The position numbers and the translations under genes were made by a program. The notes under the pieces are model-generated. The model was not told the origin of the DNA. It worked only from the letters and a program-made list of their open reading frames with translations, and made no database searches. Shown here in pieces: positions 44,271 to 52,717 of a DNA stretch of 64,000 bases. The DNA is taken from positions 1,488,001-1,552,000 of the forward strand of contig NZ_VFOZ01000001.1 of the NCBI RefSeq assembly GCF_006716425.1, written 5' to 3'. This stretch comes from Actinoallomurus bryophytorum. GTDB lineage: Bacteria; Actinomycetota; Actinomycetes; Streptosporangiales; Streptosporangiaceae. Within the stretch, counting starts at the first letter, position 1. The number at the start of each line of letters is the position of its first letter.

Positions 44271-44615
44271 ATGAGCATCTTCGTACGCGCTCGCTTCGAA
44301 CCCCGCGACGACCGAGCCGCCGACTTCGAGCAAGCAGCGAACGCACTGCGCGAGCAGGCGAAGGATGAGCAGGGCACGTTAACGTTCCGGCTGTTCCAAG
44401 CCGGCGACGGCTACGTGGCGCTTGAGGAGTACACCGACACGGCGGCGGCTCTTGCCCACCAGGAAAGCGCGGCAGCACTGCTAGAACACGTTGCGGAGTG
44501 TGCAGAGATGGTCTCGGCGGAGCTGTACGGCCCGATCGGCCCGGAGCTACGCGCGTGGGCGGACTCCCAGCCTCAGGTGATCGTATTCTCCGACCTGCCA
44601 GAACCGCCGGGCTAG
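44271..44615 (+). CDS. Antibiotic-biosynthesis-monooxygenase (ABM) family protein
   Basis: A 114-residue ferredoxin-like protein: FEQAANALREQAKDEQGTLTFRLF, YVALEEYTDTAAALAHQESAAALL and a late VSAELYGPI, matching the dimeric alpha-beta-barrel ABM family (putative quinol monooxygenases). The Glu/His of the typical site are present (LEEY, AHQE). Cofactor-free oxidation of a small substrate is likely but not provable here. Confidence 0.8.
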   Translation: MSIFVRARFEPRDDRAADFEQAANALREQAKDEQGTLTFRLFQAGDGYVALEEYTDTAAALAHQESAAALLEHVAECAEMVSAELYGPIGPELRAWADSQPQVIVFSDLPEPPG

Positions 44616-44807
44616 GCCCACTGGCCTGCTGCGGAAAGGCCGTCCGGCGTCCCATCCGCCAGATTGAACGAGTCGACCAGCGTGCCGAGCTTGTAGCCCA
44701 GCAGGCGGCGTCTGGACGTCCCGGTAACCCTCCACGACACTCCCTGTTACTCGGCTCGGCCGAGACCAGCCGGCGGGGCTTGGGCCGGGCGCAGGGAGGA
44801 TGAGGTC

Positions 44808-45542
44808 ATGGCTTATCTGGAGACCGAGGAGCCGGCCGCGGCAGCGGCCACCCGAGCGATTCACCAGGGCGATGTTCAAGAGCTACGGCGGCTGCTGGAG
44901 GAGCACCCGAAGCTGGCGATAGCCCGGCTCGGCGATGAGGGCGGCATGTCGCGGACGCTGCTACATGTGGTGGCCGACTGGCCCGGCCACTACCCCAACG
45001 GCCCCGGATCCGTCGCGGTCCTGGTCGCGGCGGGCGCCGAACTGAACGCCCCGTTCGAGGGCGGCCATACCGAAACCCCACTCCACTGGGCGGCCAGCAG
45101 CGACGACGTCCCGGTCCTGGACGCCCTTCTGGACGCCGGCGCCGACATCGAAGCGCCCGGGTCATGCATCGGCACTGGTGGAACCGCGATCACTGACGCA
45201 TGCGCGTTCGGCCAATGGAACGCCGCCCGCCGGCTAATCGAACGCGGCGCCACTACAACCTTGTGGGAATCAGCGACGCTCGGCCTAATGGACCGGGTGA
45301 CCGCCCATTTCACCGCTGACAGGGAACCGCCGAACGCCGAGGAAATCACCCACGGCCTGTGGTCTTCCTGTCACGGCGGACAAAGAGAGTCCGCACAGTT
45401 CTTCCTCGACCGGGGTGGAGATATCAACTGGATCGGCTACGACGACCTCACCCCGCTGGACGCCGCGCTACGCACTGGAGCCCACGACCTCGCCGCCTGG
45501 CTGCGCGCCCAAGGAGCACACTCAACGGCCGACCTAACCTGA
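44808..45542 (+). CDS. Ankyrin-repeat protein
   Basis: A 244-residue protein with repeats of the form TPLHWAASSDDVPVLDALLDAGAD and TAITDACAFGQWNAARRLIERGA, and others near residues 20-80 and 205-235. There is no signal peptide. Short bacterial ankyrin proteins mediate protein contacts and often sit next to catalase or toxin genes; no partner is evident here. GGGAGG precedes the ATG. Confidence 0.82.
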   Translation: MAYLETEEPAAAAATRAIHQGDVQELRRLLEEHPKLAIARLGDEGGMSRTLLHVVADWPGHYPNGPGSVAVLVAAGAELNAPFEGGHTETPLHWAASSDDVPVLDALLDAGADIEAPGSCIGTGGTAITDACAFGQWNAARRLIERGATTTLWESATLGLMDRVTAHFTADREPPNAEEITHGLWSSCHGGQRESAQFFLDRGGDINWIGYDDLTPLDAALRTGAHDLAAWLRAQGAHSTADLT

Positions 45543-45841
45543 CAGCACCCTGCGTCCGCACACCCCGCTACCGCGCTTCAGTGCGCCGGAACCATTCACA
45601 CAACTCGGCCATCTGTCACAGAAACCCAGCGTCCGGGAGGCAAACCGGACCCGGACCACAGGGCCGGCCACGGCCCGAGGAACGGAAGTCGGGCGGCAGT
45701 TCCCTGAGTCAAGCTGGCAGTGTGGTCGTCGATGTTTCTGCTGTTCGGCGTCATATTGAGGAGCCGGGTGGCAAGGTGGCCCGGACCACAGCGAAGCGAG
45801 GACCGGAAGCGCCGCGGCAGCACTCAAACCGTTGTAGCGGC

Positions 45842-46102
45842 ATGTCTGGCGCGGTGGCTGACGCTGCGCGTCGTACGCCGGGCGGCCATCGCCGCCACGG
45901 CCGACAGGAGATCAAGCGCTTGCTGACCAAGGACGCAGCGCCTGACCAGGTTGAGCACCAGTTGGCCGAGGATGCCGCCCGTCTGTACGACCAGGGCTGG
46001 AGCATCCGCCAGGTAGCCGACAAATTCGACTACAACTACGGCGCCATGCGCCGCATCCTGCGCAAGCACACCACCCTGTCAACCCGCGGCGGAAGACCTT
46101 GA
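45842..46102 (+). pseudogene. Degraded double-HTH (BldC/excisionase-like) gene, outer copy
   Basis: The surviving C-terminal part reads RTPGGHRR, then DAARLYDQGWSIRQVADKFD and GAMRRILRKHTTL, matching the gene at 55405-55788 over the second HTH. The first HTH is broken: the ARW of its recognition helix is in another frame (LARW at about 45848) and the sequence between is shortened. This ORF is an 86-residue remainder. The same hairpin and the same 39-bp tRNA segment follow it, so it is the end of an older integrated element. Confidence 0.65.
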
Positions 46103-46140
46103 GCACCGGATCTGCTGAGATCGTCCCCTCGACAGCAAGA

Positions 46141-46171
46141 AGGGCCTGACCGCCACACAGCGACAGACCCT
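46141..46171 (+). terminator. Hairpin after the outer double-HTH gene
   Basis: The arms AGGGCCTGACCGC and GCGACAGACCCT (imperfect) form a hairpin that is repeated with few changes at 55794-55824, in the same position relative to the HTH gene. Confidence 0.5.
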
Positions 46172-46240
46172 CTGCATCATTTCAAGACACCAGCTGGATG
46201 AACCGAAAAGCTCTTCACCCAACCCCCAACCCCCAACCCG

Positions 46241-46256
46241 CGGGGGGCGCCCCCCG
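46241..46256. repeat. GC palindrome beside the outer att copy
   Basis: A perfect 16-bp palindrome CGGGGGGCGCCCCCCG lies 16 bases before the att core, preceded by three CCCAACC-type direct repeats. It is the counterpart of the hairpins left of the intact tRNA. Confidence 0.45.
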
Positions 46257-46271
46257 AGCCAACACTGTGCG

Positions 46272-46310
46272 GCTGAGGGGATTCGAACCCCTGACCCCCT
46301 CGATGCGAAC
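46272..46310. repeat. att copy: 39-bp duplicate of the 3' half of tRNA-Ala(CGC)
   Basis: The 39 bases are identical to 55961-55999 and comprise the T-arm, variable loop and anticodon arm of tRNA-Ala read on the minus strand, including the CGC anticodon. The 5' half of the tRNA is missing. This is the expected far-end attachment site of an element integrated into that tRNA. Confidence 0.85.
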
Positions 46311-47136
46311 TACGCGTCCCCAAGTCATCGGCATGCTTGCCGAGGCCAGGCGTGTTCCGGGAGAAGCAGCCGAGAGGGGTCGTACGGCGGCGGTGCTGTA
46401 CTTCCGTGTTGGACGGCGGCGGTGGTCGGGCCTGCTTGGCCAAAGCCCACGGATTTACAGAGGGCTGGCGATCGTGACCTCAGCCCCCTCGCTGACCTGC
46501 GTCTAAAGCCCCGTATCCGATCAAGCGCCTCTGGCCATCCCACGCATATCCCGCGAGCAATACGAGTCGTCGGTGGAGACACTTGATCGCCAGGGCTAAC
46601 GCTGTGACAGACTTCGATCGCGCCGCGGAAAGTCGCTCCCGGCGCCCCCGACACCTGCGGTGGGCGTTGCATTCTCTACGAATTCCCTGGAGTAACCGTA
46701 ATCGTCCGCCCCTGATGGACATGCAACGGGCGCGGCGGCTGGTTGTGACCTGCTCGTCGTAGTAGGCCGCATGACACACTTTGAGCGCCGACCACTTAGT
46801 AGCGTGTAAGCACAGCTGAGCTCCACTCCCTGTGGAGGTGCTCTCTGCTCAAACGGGCAGGGCCTCACACCCGCTCAGGTCGCGAATCCGGCCGGCGTGA
46901 TGCCCTGCATCCATCAGGCGGTGCCGTCGATGCACTCGAGGATCCGCTCAACGAGCCTCAGAACGACCTCAACGATCCGCCCTGTCGAGCTTCTTTCCAT
47001 GTTCCACCTCCTTGCCAGCCAGCACACTGAGGGAGCAATGCCCCAGGTCAGGACGATCCCGACTAGCCCAGAGATCGTCCAAAGCCAGCTTGCGAGTCAG
47101 CGGAACCGCCCGGACGCTCTCAGTTAAATGGGCGAT
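46311..47136. other. 826-bp decayed DNA at the left end of the island
   Basis: No frame has both a start signal and a recognisable domain. It lies between the att copy and the murI relic and looks like eroded element DNA. Confidence 0.4.
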
Positions 47137-47286
47137 CGCACTGGCTGTCAGCGTCACATGAGGCGCAGCGGCGAACGCATCTTCATAAGCGCGGCTCGAG
47201 GCCGTCGCACGAGTCGCGACCAATCCCACCCTCCCCGTGCTCGTTGCGCTGACCGCGGCGCGTACGGTGGGCTGGATGACCTCGAC
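47137..47286 (-). pseudogene. murI: Fragment of glutamate racemase
   Basis: Fifty codons read VEVIQPTVRAAVSATSTGRV and then GLVATRATASSRAYEDAF and AAAPHVTLTASA, the central region of actinobacterial MurI (VEVIQPxVRxAV...RVGVIGT...SRAYEDAFAAAP). The catalytic cysteine regions before and after are missing. The enclosing open frame (46969-47346) goes on into unrelated sequence, so it is a relic. Confidence 0.6.
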
Positions 47287-47333
47287 AAACAGAGACGCTG
47301 TAGCGCTCATCCCAATGATGGGAAAATGCGTGA

Positions 47334-47915
47334 GTGGACTCAGCAACGTTGCTCGGCCTCACCGGCGTAGTCGGAACGCTCCTTGGAACCGCTGTCGGAG
47401 CCTGGGGGCCGCGAGGTGCCGCCAAGATCACTAGCCAAGCGCAAACCTCCGTCGAAGAAAGGAGGGCTCGGCGGCAGGTCTACAGTGCTTGCGCGACTGC
47501 TCTCCTCGCGCGAAGAGACCTCGCAAGCTCACTCTTGGATGCCTTTCTCGATGATGACTTCGATCAAGCTTCCGTGCTTTCCCGGCTGCAAGAGCTTGAC
47601 GAGCAGCGTGTCGCCGTGGCGCGGGCGGTCGGTGCCGTAATCGTCGAAGGCCCGTACGCGGTCGCCTATGACGCCGAGTCCGCCTCCGTCGCCGTCGAGG
47701 AAATAGCCGGACGGCTGCGGGCCTGGATCGCGGACATCGCTGGGGGGCGGGAGCGCATGGCCCTGGTTCAGAATCAGATGCAATACGCCCGGCGAGATCA
47801 GTACGAGATGCAAGCAGCGATCGACCGGTTCGCCGACGAGTGCCGCAAAGTGCTGCACCCTACGGAGATCGACCGACCAACCCGTCGGCGGCGATGGCTG
47901 AGGTGGCGGAGGTAG
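47334..47915 (+). CDS. Single-pass membrane protein with cytoplasmic helical domain, first of two alike
   Basis: A 193-residue protein with an N-terminal helix (LLGLTGVVGTLLGTAVGAW) followed by a charged alpha-helical domain (SVEERRARRQVYSACATALL ... QMQYARRDQYEMQAAIDRF) and an Arg-rich tail. Layout resembles the gene at 48543-49121. Such proteins are widespread in actinomycetes with no known role. GTG at 47334 is the chosen start. Confidence 0.6.
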   Translation: MDSATLLGLTGVVGTLLGTAVGAWGPRGAAKITSQAQTSVEERRARRQVYSACATALLARRDLASSLLDAFLDDDFDQASVLSRLQELDEQRVAVARAVGAVIVEGPYAVAYDAESASVAVEEIAGRLRAWIADIAGGRERMALVQNQMQYARRDQYEMQAAIDRFADECRKVLHPTEIDRPTRRRRWLRWRR

Positions 47916-48101
47916 GGGTCTCAAACGCTTGGCACCAGCTTCTCAGCAGGCCGACAGTGCTGGATTTGACTGCGGGACTATTCATTACGAGTGAGGCGAG
48001 CGGTATCCAGCGTCATCCAGATCAGTCCTTTGACCTGGCTGTTTAAGGCTGAGTCGTCCACCATCGTCCAGGGCGGCCCAAGGACGTTGTTAGCAAAGGC
48101 G
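47916..48101. other. Short non-coding stretch in the island
   Basis: No gene or repeat is supported between the two small genes. Together with the DNA around 48384-48542 it lacks coding signals. Confidence 0.35.
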
Positions 48102-48383
48102 TTAGCAGTCTCGGTGTGCTCGGCGCTGTCTGAGCCGACGTACGTGACGCTCGTACTGGCCGGCTCGCAAACGCTGAGCTTGGTCGATCAAGAACTCCTG
48201 CAGCTCGGAAGCCAACTCATACAACTCAACCTCGAACGGATCGGCGTCCCAATCGACAAGCTGCGCGAGAGCCACTCGGTCCTGCTCGACCGTCACCCGA
48301 CGCCGAACCTCATCCCTCCACGCCTGGCCACTCGCCTCCGCCTCATCCACGCCGACCACAGTACGCCGCCAATCGGAGGGCAA
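48102..48383 (-). CDS. Hypothetical 93-residue ORF
   Basis: A charged, helical frame (WRDEVRRRVTVEQDRVALAQL, FEVELYELASELQEFLIDQA) with acidic and amphipathic composition of a real protein, but no ribosome site and an abrupt end (RRLRQRRAHRDC). It may be the remainder of a longer gene. No family is recognised. Confidence 0.3.
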   Translation of the reverse strand: MPSDWRRTVVGVDEAEASGQAWRDEVRRRVTVEQDRVALAQLVDWDADPFEVELYELASELQEFLIDQAQRLRAGQYERHVRRLRQRRAHRDC

Positions 48384-48542
48384 GCGGACCCGGAGCGCAG
48401 GGCCGAAACGGGCTGAGAGTGGAAGCCGCGGGGCAACGACCGCCCCTAACCCGAACGGCGGCAGCCACCCCGCGGCAACCGTCCTGAAGAGGGACGATGA
48501 GATAGATTCTCCTAGAGATACATCAAATTACCTGGAGCGCGA

Positions 48543-49121
48543 ATGACCACTCAGTTGTTTACTTTGCTGGGCGTCGCGTTGGGGGCATTCTCGTCATATC
48601 TAGTTAGTTTCTTGGGTGAGCGCACACGCTACCGACGTGACATCTCTGGGCATTGGACGGAAAGGAAGCTTGAGAGCTACGCCCGTTATCTTAGCGACGC
48701 CAAGTACATGAGCACGCTTACTCGGCGAGTTGCCGCAAGTGTGGGGCTTGATGATCAGGCTCTGGCACTGTCAAGAGATGAGGGTTTACCACTGCTCGCG
48801 GAGGCCGAAACCAAGCGCGGCCTGTCCTCTGAGGTAGTGAGCTTAATCGGCGGGAAAGCGACGGTTGAGGCACACCGTAGGGTCAATAAGGCACTCTGGC
48901 GTATGGAGCAGCTTGCGCGAGGGCTAATCAAGGGCTCTGGCCGGGAGGAGTGGGTGCAGGCTCGACGTGAGTACGTGAACGCCATGAACGACTTTCACGA
49001 GAATGCGCGCCTCGACCTGATTGTGCCCGGCGAATACACGCCTCGGGACACTAAGTATTTGATGGCCTCAGACGACTCCTTGAACGACAGCGGCGCACGA
49101 ACTTGCCAGTCATCTTCATAA
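48543..49121 (+). CDS. Single-pass membrane protein with cytoplasmic helical domain, second of two alike
   Basis: A 192-residue protein with an N-terminal helix (LFTLLGVALGAFSSYLVSFL), basic motif GERTRYRRDISGHWTERKL, and a long helical domain ending in a Ser/Gln tail. The overall plan, including length, equals that of the gene at 47334, though identity is low. An ATG start follows an AT-rich leader with GGAGCG. Convergent with the OLD-like ATPase gene, 98 bases apart. Confidence 0.65.
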   Translation: MTTQLFTLLGVALGAFSSYLVSFLGERTRYRRDISGHWTERKLESYARYLSDAKYMSTLTRRVAASVGLDDQALALSRDEGLPLLAEAETKRGLSSEVVSLIGGKATVEAHRRVNKALWRMEQLARGLIKGSGREEWVQARREYVNAMNDFHENARLDLIVPGEYTPRDTKYLMASDDSLNDSGARTCQSSS

Positions 49122-49219
49122 GGAACCGTCGGTGCGGCTTTACAGTGCGCCAACCGCGCTGATTCCTGGCCACACAGATTGCTAAGCCGAGCCGATCGAC
49201 GCAAATCCGGCATGAGGTT

Positions 49220-50704
49220 CTAGCGCTTGGGAACGAGGTCGCTGAACTGGTCCACCAGCTTCCGCACCTCATCCGGGTACTCCTGCGCCCAAATCGAGAG
49301 GAAGGAAGTCGAGACGATGAAGCCCGCCGTGAAGTCGAGATCCTCTCCGATCTGCTCCCAGATTACGTGCTTATCGCGATTGGTGAGTGCCCGCTCACGG
49401 ACGACGCGTTTTACCTGCTCTTGACGAGAAGTCGGCAGCTGCATCGAGACCGTGAGCTTAGCCGCTACCGAGTCGAGCCGATTATAGACTTGAGCAAACA
49501 CATGGGCCTCTGGACTTGCCTGACCCGGCAGTACAAATACGCTCTTTTCTGCATTCGCCGAGGACGCCTGGTCCCCATCTAGTAGACATATTGACGGGAA
49601 GGACGAAGTCGGGTCGACGTTGTGTTGCTCGTTAACCTTCATTGCCGGGGCGGCGCCACCCATCGCGTGGATCTTGATGGCATTAATTTCTATGTCACCG
49701 TAGGATCGCAAGGCAGCCTCGATCACCAGCTGAGCAAAGGAGTCTTCTACGAAGATAGCCAACTTGGCATCAATCTGTCCGGTAATCGTTCGTAGAGCCG
49801 CGATATCGAGCTTGCCCTGCAAAACCTCACCAGAGTACGCTGCCCAGATAGCACGCGCAGGCAATGGCGCAAGCGCGTCATTTGAGTGCGTCGTAAAGAT
49901 GACCTGGCATGATTTCCGGGCCGCTACGTCAATGAGATACTCAACGATACGGCGGGTCGCAACTGGGTGCAGACCGTTCTCGATCTCTTCGATAAGAATC
50001 AAGGAGCCGATCTCGGTTTCTTCTATGGCGGTCACGATCCGGATGATGCTGGCTTCTCCAGCCCCGAAATGGAACTCGGAGTACTGGTCTCCACGAGGAG
50101 TGCTTCCTGCAAACAGTGTGACCCTACCTGCCTTATCGACCGACAGGCGATTGTAACCTTCGATCGGCCTGCCCAATATCTTGGCAACGTGCGCGCTGAC
50201 CTCTGGCGACAAAGCCACCTCTGCCGCCGCGACAAACGTCCCACCAGCAGCCTTCACAAGGTCGCGACGCTCTGTAGCTGGCACCGTCCTCTCAACGCCG
50301 AAGATCAGCACCTGGCGGTCGACGGCCGTGCGGTTCCATTTCGCCTGCTTGAAGCTTGCGACACGCGACACAGAGATTCTGGCGTTTATGTCGCGGTCGA
50401 TCAACTCGTATTCGACGGACCAGTCCTTCATGCTGCTGTCATACTTGCCACTTTTGGCAAAAAACCGACGAGGTGGTACTTCTGCATAGATAAGACCTGC
50501 GGCACCAAGAATCGTTGTCTTGCCGCCACCGTTCGGGCCAATGAGCGCCGTGACCGGAAAGTCGAAAGAAACCTCGCGGTCCGTGAATCCTCGAACCTTG
50601 CTTAGCACGACTCGCTTCAAGTACTTCCGGTAGTTGGAACGCGCAACCTTCTCCTCTAGGTTGTCGATATCACTCTGGCGAATTTCGCTCTTATATTCGC
50701 TCAC
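49220..50704 (-). CDS. OLD-like AAA ATPase with Toprim-like C-terminus
   Basis: A 494-residue protein with a GTG start behind AGGAG. The ABC/SMC-like ATPase has Walker A GPNGGGKTT (about 56-64), a signature-like EFHFGAGEASIIRI, Walker B LILIEEIENGLHP and an H-loop FTTHSNDAL. After about 320 it continues with LAIFVEDSFAQLVIEAAL and SICLLDGDQ, which fit the Glu and Asp-x-Asp positions of a Toprim nuclease, then a 120-residue end of unknown fold. The codon use is visibly AT-richer than the flanks, so it was acquired. OLD-family proteins, alone or with partners (Gabija GajA, PARIS), defend against phage; no partner gene is adjacent here. Confidence 0.8.
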   Translation of the reverse strand: MSEYKSEIRQSDIDNLEEKVARSNYRKYLKRVVLSKVRGFTDREVSFDFPVTALIGPNGGGKTTILGAAGLIYAEVPPRRFFAKSGKYDSSMKDWSVEYELIDRDINARISVSRVASFKQAKWNRTAVDRQVLIFGVERTVPATERRDLVKAAGGTFVAAAEVALSPEVSAHVAKILGRPIEGYNRLSVDKAGRVTLFAGSTPRGDQYSEFHFGAGEASIIRIVTAIEETEIGSLILIEEIENGLHPVATRRIVEYLIDVAARKSCQVIFTTHSNDALAPLPARAIWAAYSGEVLQGKLDIAALRTITGQIDAKLAIFVEDSFAQLVIEAALRSYGDIEINAIKIHAMGGAAPAMKVNEQHNVDPTSSFPSICLLDGDQASSANAEKSVFVLPGQASPEAHVFAQVYNRLDSVAAKLTVSMQLPTSRQEQVKRVVRERALTNRDKHVIWEQIGEDLDFTAGFIVSTSFLSIWAQEYPDEVRKLVDQFSDLVPKR

Positions 50705-51740
50705 GCATGCTCCTATCGTTGATCCGGACTGGAAGTTATTCTACGCCTATTTTCGGCATATCCGCCCAGCGGACCATCTCCGGCGCCATCGGTCGGACTC
50801 GTTGAGCACTCTCTCACCGCCCGCTGAGCATTATGTTCTCGCATGTAGCGAGGAATTCGGTAACCCGAAACCAGGAAGGACCATGTCGCCACGATGCTCC
50901 CCATCGTGGTGATCAGCGAACCACGGAGAGATCAAGATCTCACGCCCCGCGCCCAAATTTCTACGCTCGCATCCACATCCTCACCGCCCCCGACAGGTTG
51001 CGTTGTGTGTCGAATAACGCATAGCGGTCCAGTATTGCCCGGTATCCTCGCTGCGCTTACATCCCACCAGTACGTTGCTGGGATAGCCGGTCCGTCCCAA
51101 TCGTGGATTTGTGACGACTGATTATGATCTTTCCTCGAACCCGGAGATATTAATGTCGACCAAGCCAGGCCCAACACGATGTCGGCATCCATCGACGGAA
51201 CCGATACGGCACCGCGTGCGTCCGAAGGTTATGGGTGTTCACATCCGCCGCTTTTGCCTATCGTTATTAGCCTTTTGGCCGTTAGTGCAAGTGGGGTAAA
51301 TAATCCAGAAACTGGAAAATTCGTACCGCCACATGCAGGGGAGCGCGGGCTCCCGATAACGGAAGCGGCGCGTCAGCCGATCGCCCCGACCCGTGGAGTG
51401 CGCAACCACCCGCAGCGATCGTCACGGCGTCCACCGTTGCGCCTATTCCTATCCCGTTCTCCTCGTGGCTGCCATGCGCCGATGCCGTGGCATGCGGGTC
51501 AGGGCTCGATTTTGTCGACCGCGGAGCCGTTTGGCCCGACGCTCTGGTCACGGGGCGAGATTCGCGCAGCATGAGAGCGGGTGATCTGGTAGTGAGGTAT
51601 TTCTACGGCTGTCAATGGTTCATAGACGTAGAGAAAGTCCTCACCGATCATGAGCGGGCGTCGAGCGGGCCGAGCTGTCTGCCATCTCGTTTGGGTCTTG
51701 GAGAGCGGGCGCTGCCGGTTGGTCAGTAGCTAGCGGCCTG
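50705..51740. other. 1.04-kb island segment without a supported gene
   Basis: Several frames are open but short, overlapping and without ribosome sites; none gives a recognisable domain. The segment is AT-richer than the chromosome. It probably holds decayed genes and the upstream region of the ATPase. Confidence 0.4.
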
Positions 51741-52427
51741 TCATTCGGCCAGGTGTGGGAGGAGTTCTCCCATGCTGGTGATGACCGCGTCGGCCCCGGC
51801 TGTTGTGAAGCGTTCTAGCTTGCCGGGCTTGTTGGTGTAGCCGACGTTGAAGACGCCCGCGTTGCCGGCTCCGTCGATGTCGCTGAGTGAGTCGCCGATC
51901 AGAACGCACTCGGTAGGGTCCGCGCCCAGTTCCTTCACCGCACGGGTGATCAGGTACGGGTTCGGCTTGAGTAGGTCGGGGTCTGGTTCTGTGCGGCCGA
52001 TGATCTTGGTGAACATCGGCGCGAGTCCCGCGGTGGTGAGATAGCGGGTCACGGCTTCGCGTGAGTTGTTGCTCACGGCGGCGATGGCCCGGCCTGCTTG
52101 GTGGGCGGCCTCGATCACCTGGCGAGCCTGCGGCGTGTCGTCGGCGACCTCTACGGCGCGTAGCTCCATCGTCCGTAGCTCGTCGGCTACGGCTTGGGTC
52201 AGGTCTGGGGTGGTGCTCGCTGCGTAGCGCGAGACGTCGAACGGATCGCCTGAGACGGTGGCCTCGGGTGGGATGTCGACGCCACGGCGGCCACAGCTCG
52301 CGCAGATCGGCCGCGATCGATGGGCGGGCAGGCCGGCGAAGATGCCGCAGATGGGGCCGTCGAAGTCGAACAGCAGGTACCGGCTACGGTTCATGACGTC
52401 GGCCAGGGCGGTGTCAGGGTGGGTCAT
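51741..52427 (-). CDS. HAD-superfamily phosphatase with a local double frameshift
   Basis: A 228-residue HAD enzyme: LLFDFDGPICGIF (nucleophile Asp21 and Asp23), AIAAVSNNSREA (motif II), DPDLLKPNPYLITRAVKELG (motif III Lys) and VLIGDSLSDIDGAG (motif IV). Between residues 37 and 48 the protein reads SRPICASCGRR, unlike the family. The same DNA two bases out of frame reads IAADLRELW, which is the expected helix, so two compensating indels are likely. Catalytic residues are intact. The ATG at 52427 overlaps the stop of the preceding gene (ATGA). Confidence 0.8.
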   Translation of the reverse strand: MTHPDTALADVMNRSRYLLFDFDGPICGIFAGLPAHRSRPICASCGRRGVDIPPEATVSGDPFDVSRYAASTTPDLTQAVADELRTMELRAVEVADDTPQARQVIEAAHQAGRAIAAVSNNSREAVTRYLTTAGLAPMFTKIIGRTEPDPDLLKPNPYLITRAVKELGADPTECVLIGDSLSDIDGAGNAGVFNVGYTNKPGKLERFTTAGADAVITSMGELLPHLAE

Positions 52428-52711
52428 CCGGTGAACTCCCGGCTGATCGTCTCCCACACGGTGGTGAACCACTGACGGGCCTGTGCGACGTACTGGGCGC
52501 TGACCGGTGAGCCGTCCCGGGTGGTGTAGCGGAACAAGCTGGCTTCCTTCCCCATCAGGTCGAACATGGGATGTGCGGTGCCCTTGATCTGCACGTCATG
52601 TTGCCTTATCGAGTAGAAGCCGAAGAAGGCTTCCTCATTGTTGAGGACATACAGCTTGAACAGCGGCGGAACGTCATGGATGCGGATCTCTGCCCGCGCG
52701 GTCTTGAGCAT
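52424..52711 (-). CDS. 95-residue protein like the C-terminal domain of actinobacterial DUF5919-type regulators
   Basis: The sequence (IRIHDVPPLFKLYVLNNEEAF, FGFYSIRQHDVQIKG, DLMGKEASLFRYT, ARQWFTTVWETISREF) resembles the end of longer HTH-linked proteins of Streptomyces-type genomes, here without an HTH. Either this is a stand-alone effector domain or the N-terminal part has been lost. It begins 6 bases after the XRE/TPR gene and overlaps the HAD gene by 4 bases, so the three are one transcript. Confidence 0.55.
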   Translation of the reverse strand: MLKTARAEIRIHDVPPLFKLYVLNNEEAFFGFYSIRQHDVQIKGTAHPMFDLMGKEASLFRYTTRDGSPVSAQYVAQARQWFTTVWETISREFTG

Positions 52712-52717
52712 GCCCAG

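Noticed and set aside
46272-46330. A second functional tRNA-Ala
   Set aside because: Only the 3' half is present; the D-arm and 5' acceptor strand are missing.
46969-47346. Intact 125-residue minus-strand gene
   Set aside because: Only 50 codons resemble MurI, both ends are unrelated and it overlaps the start of the plus-strand gene; annotated as a relic.
51179-51729. Several open frames between the ATPase and HAD genes
   Set aside because: They overlap each other, lack ribosome sites and show no domain.
52286-52322. Zinc-binding CASC loop in the HAD protein
   Set aside because: A single CxxC with no partner pair; the DNA fits a local frameshift of the normal helix.
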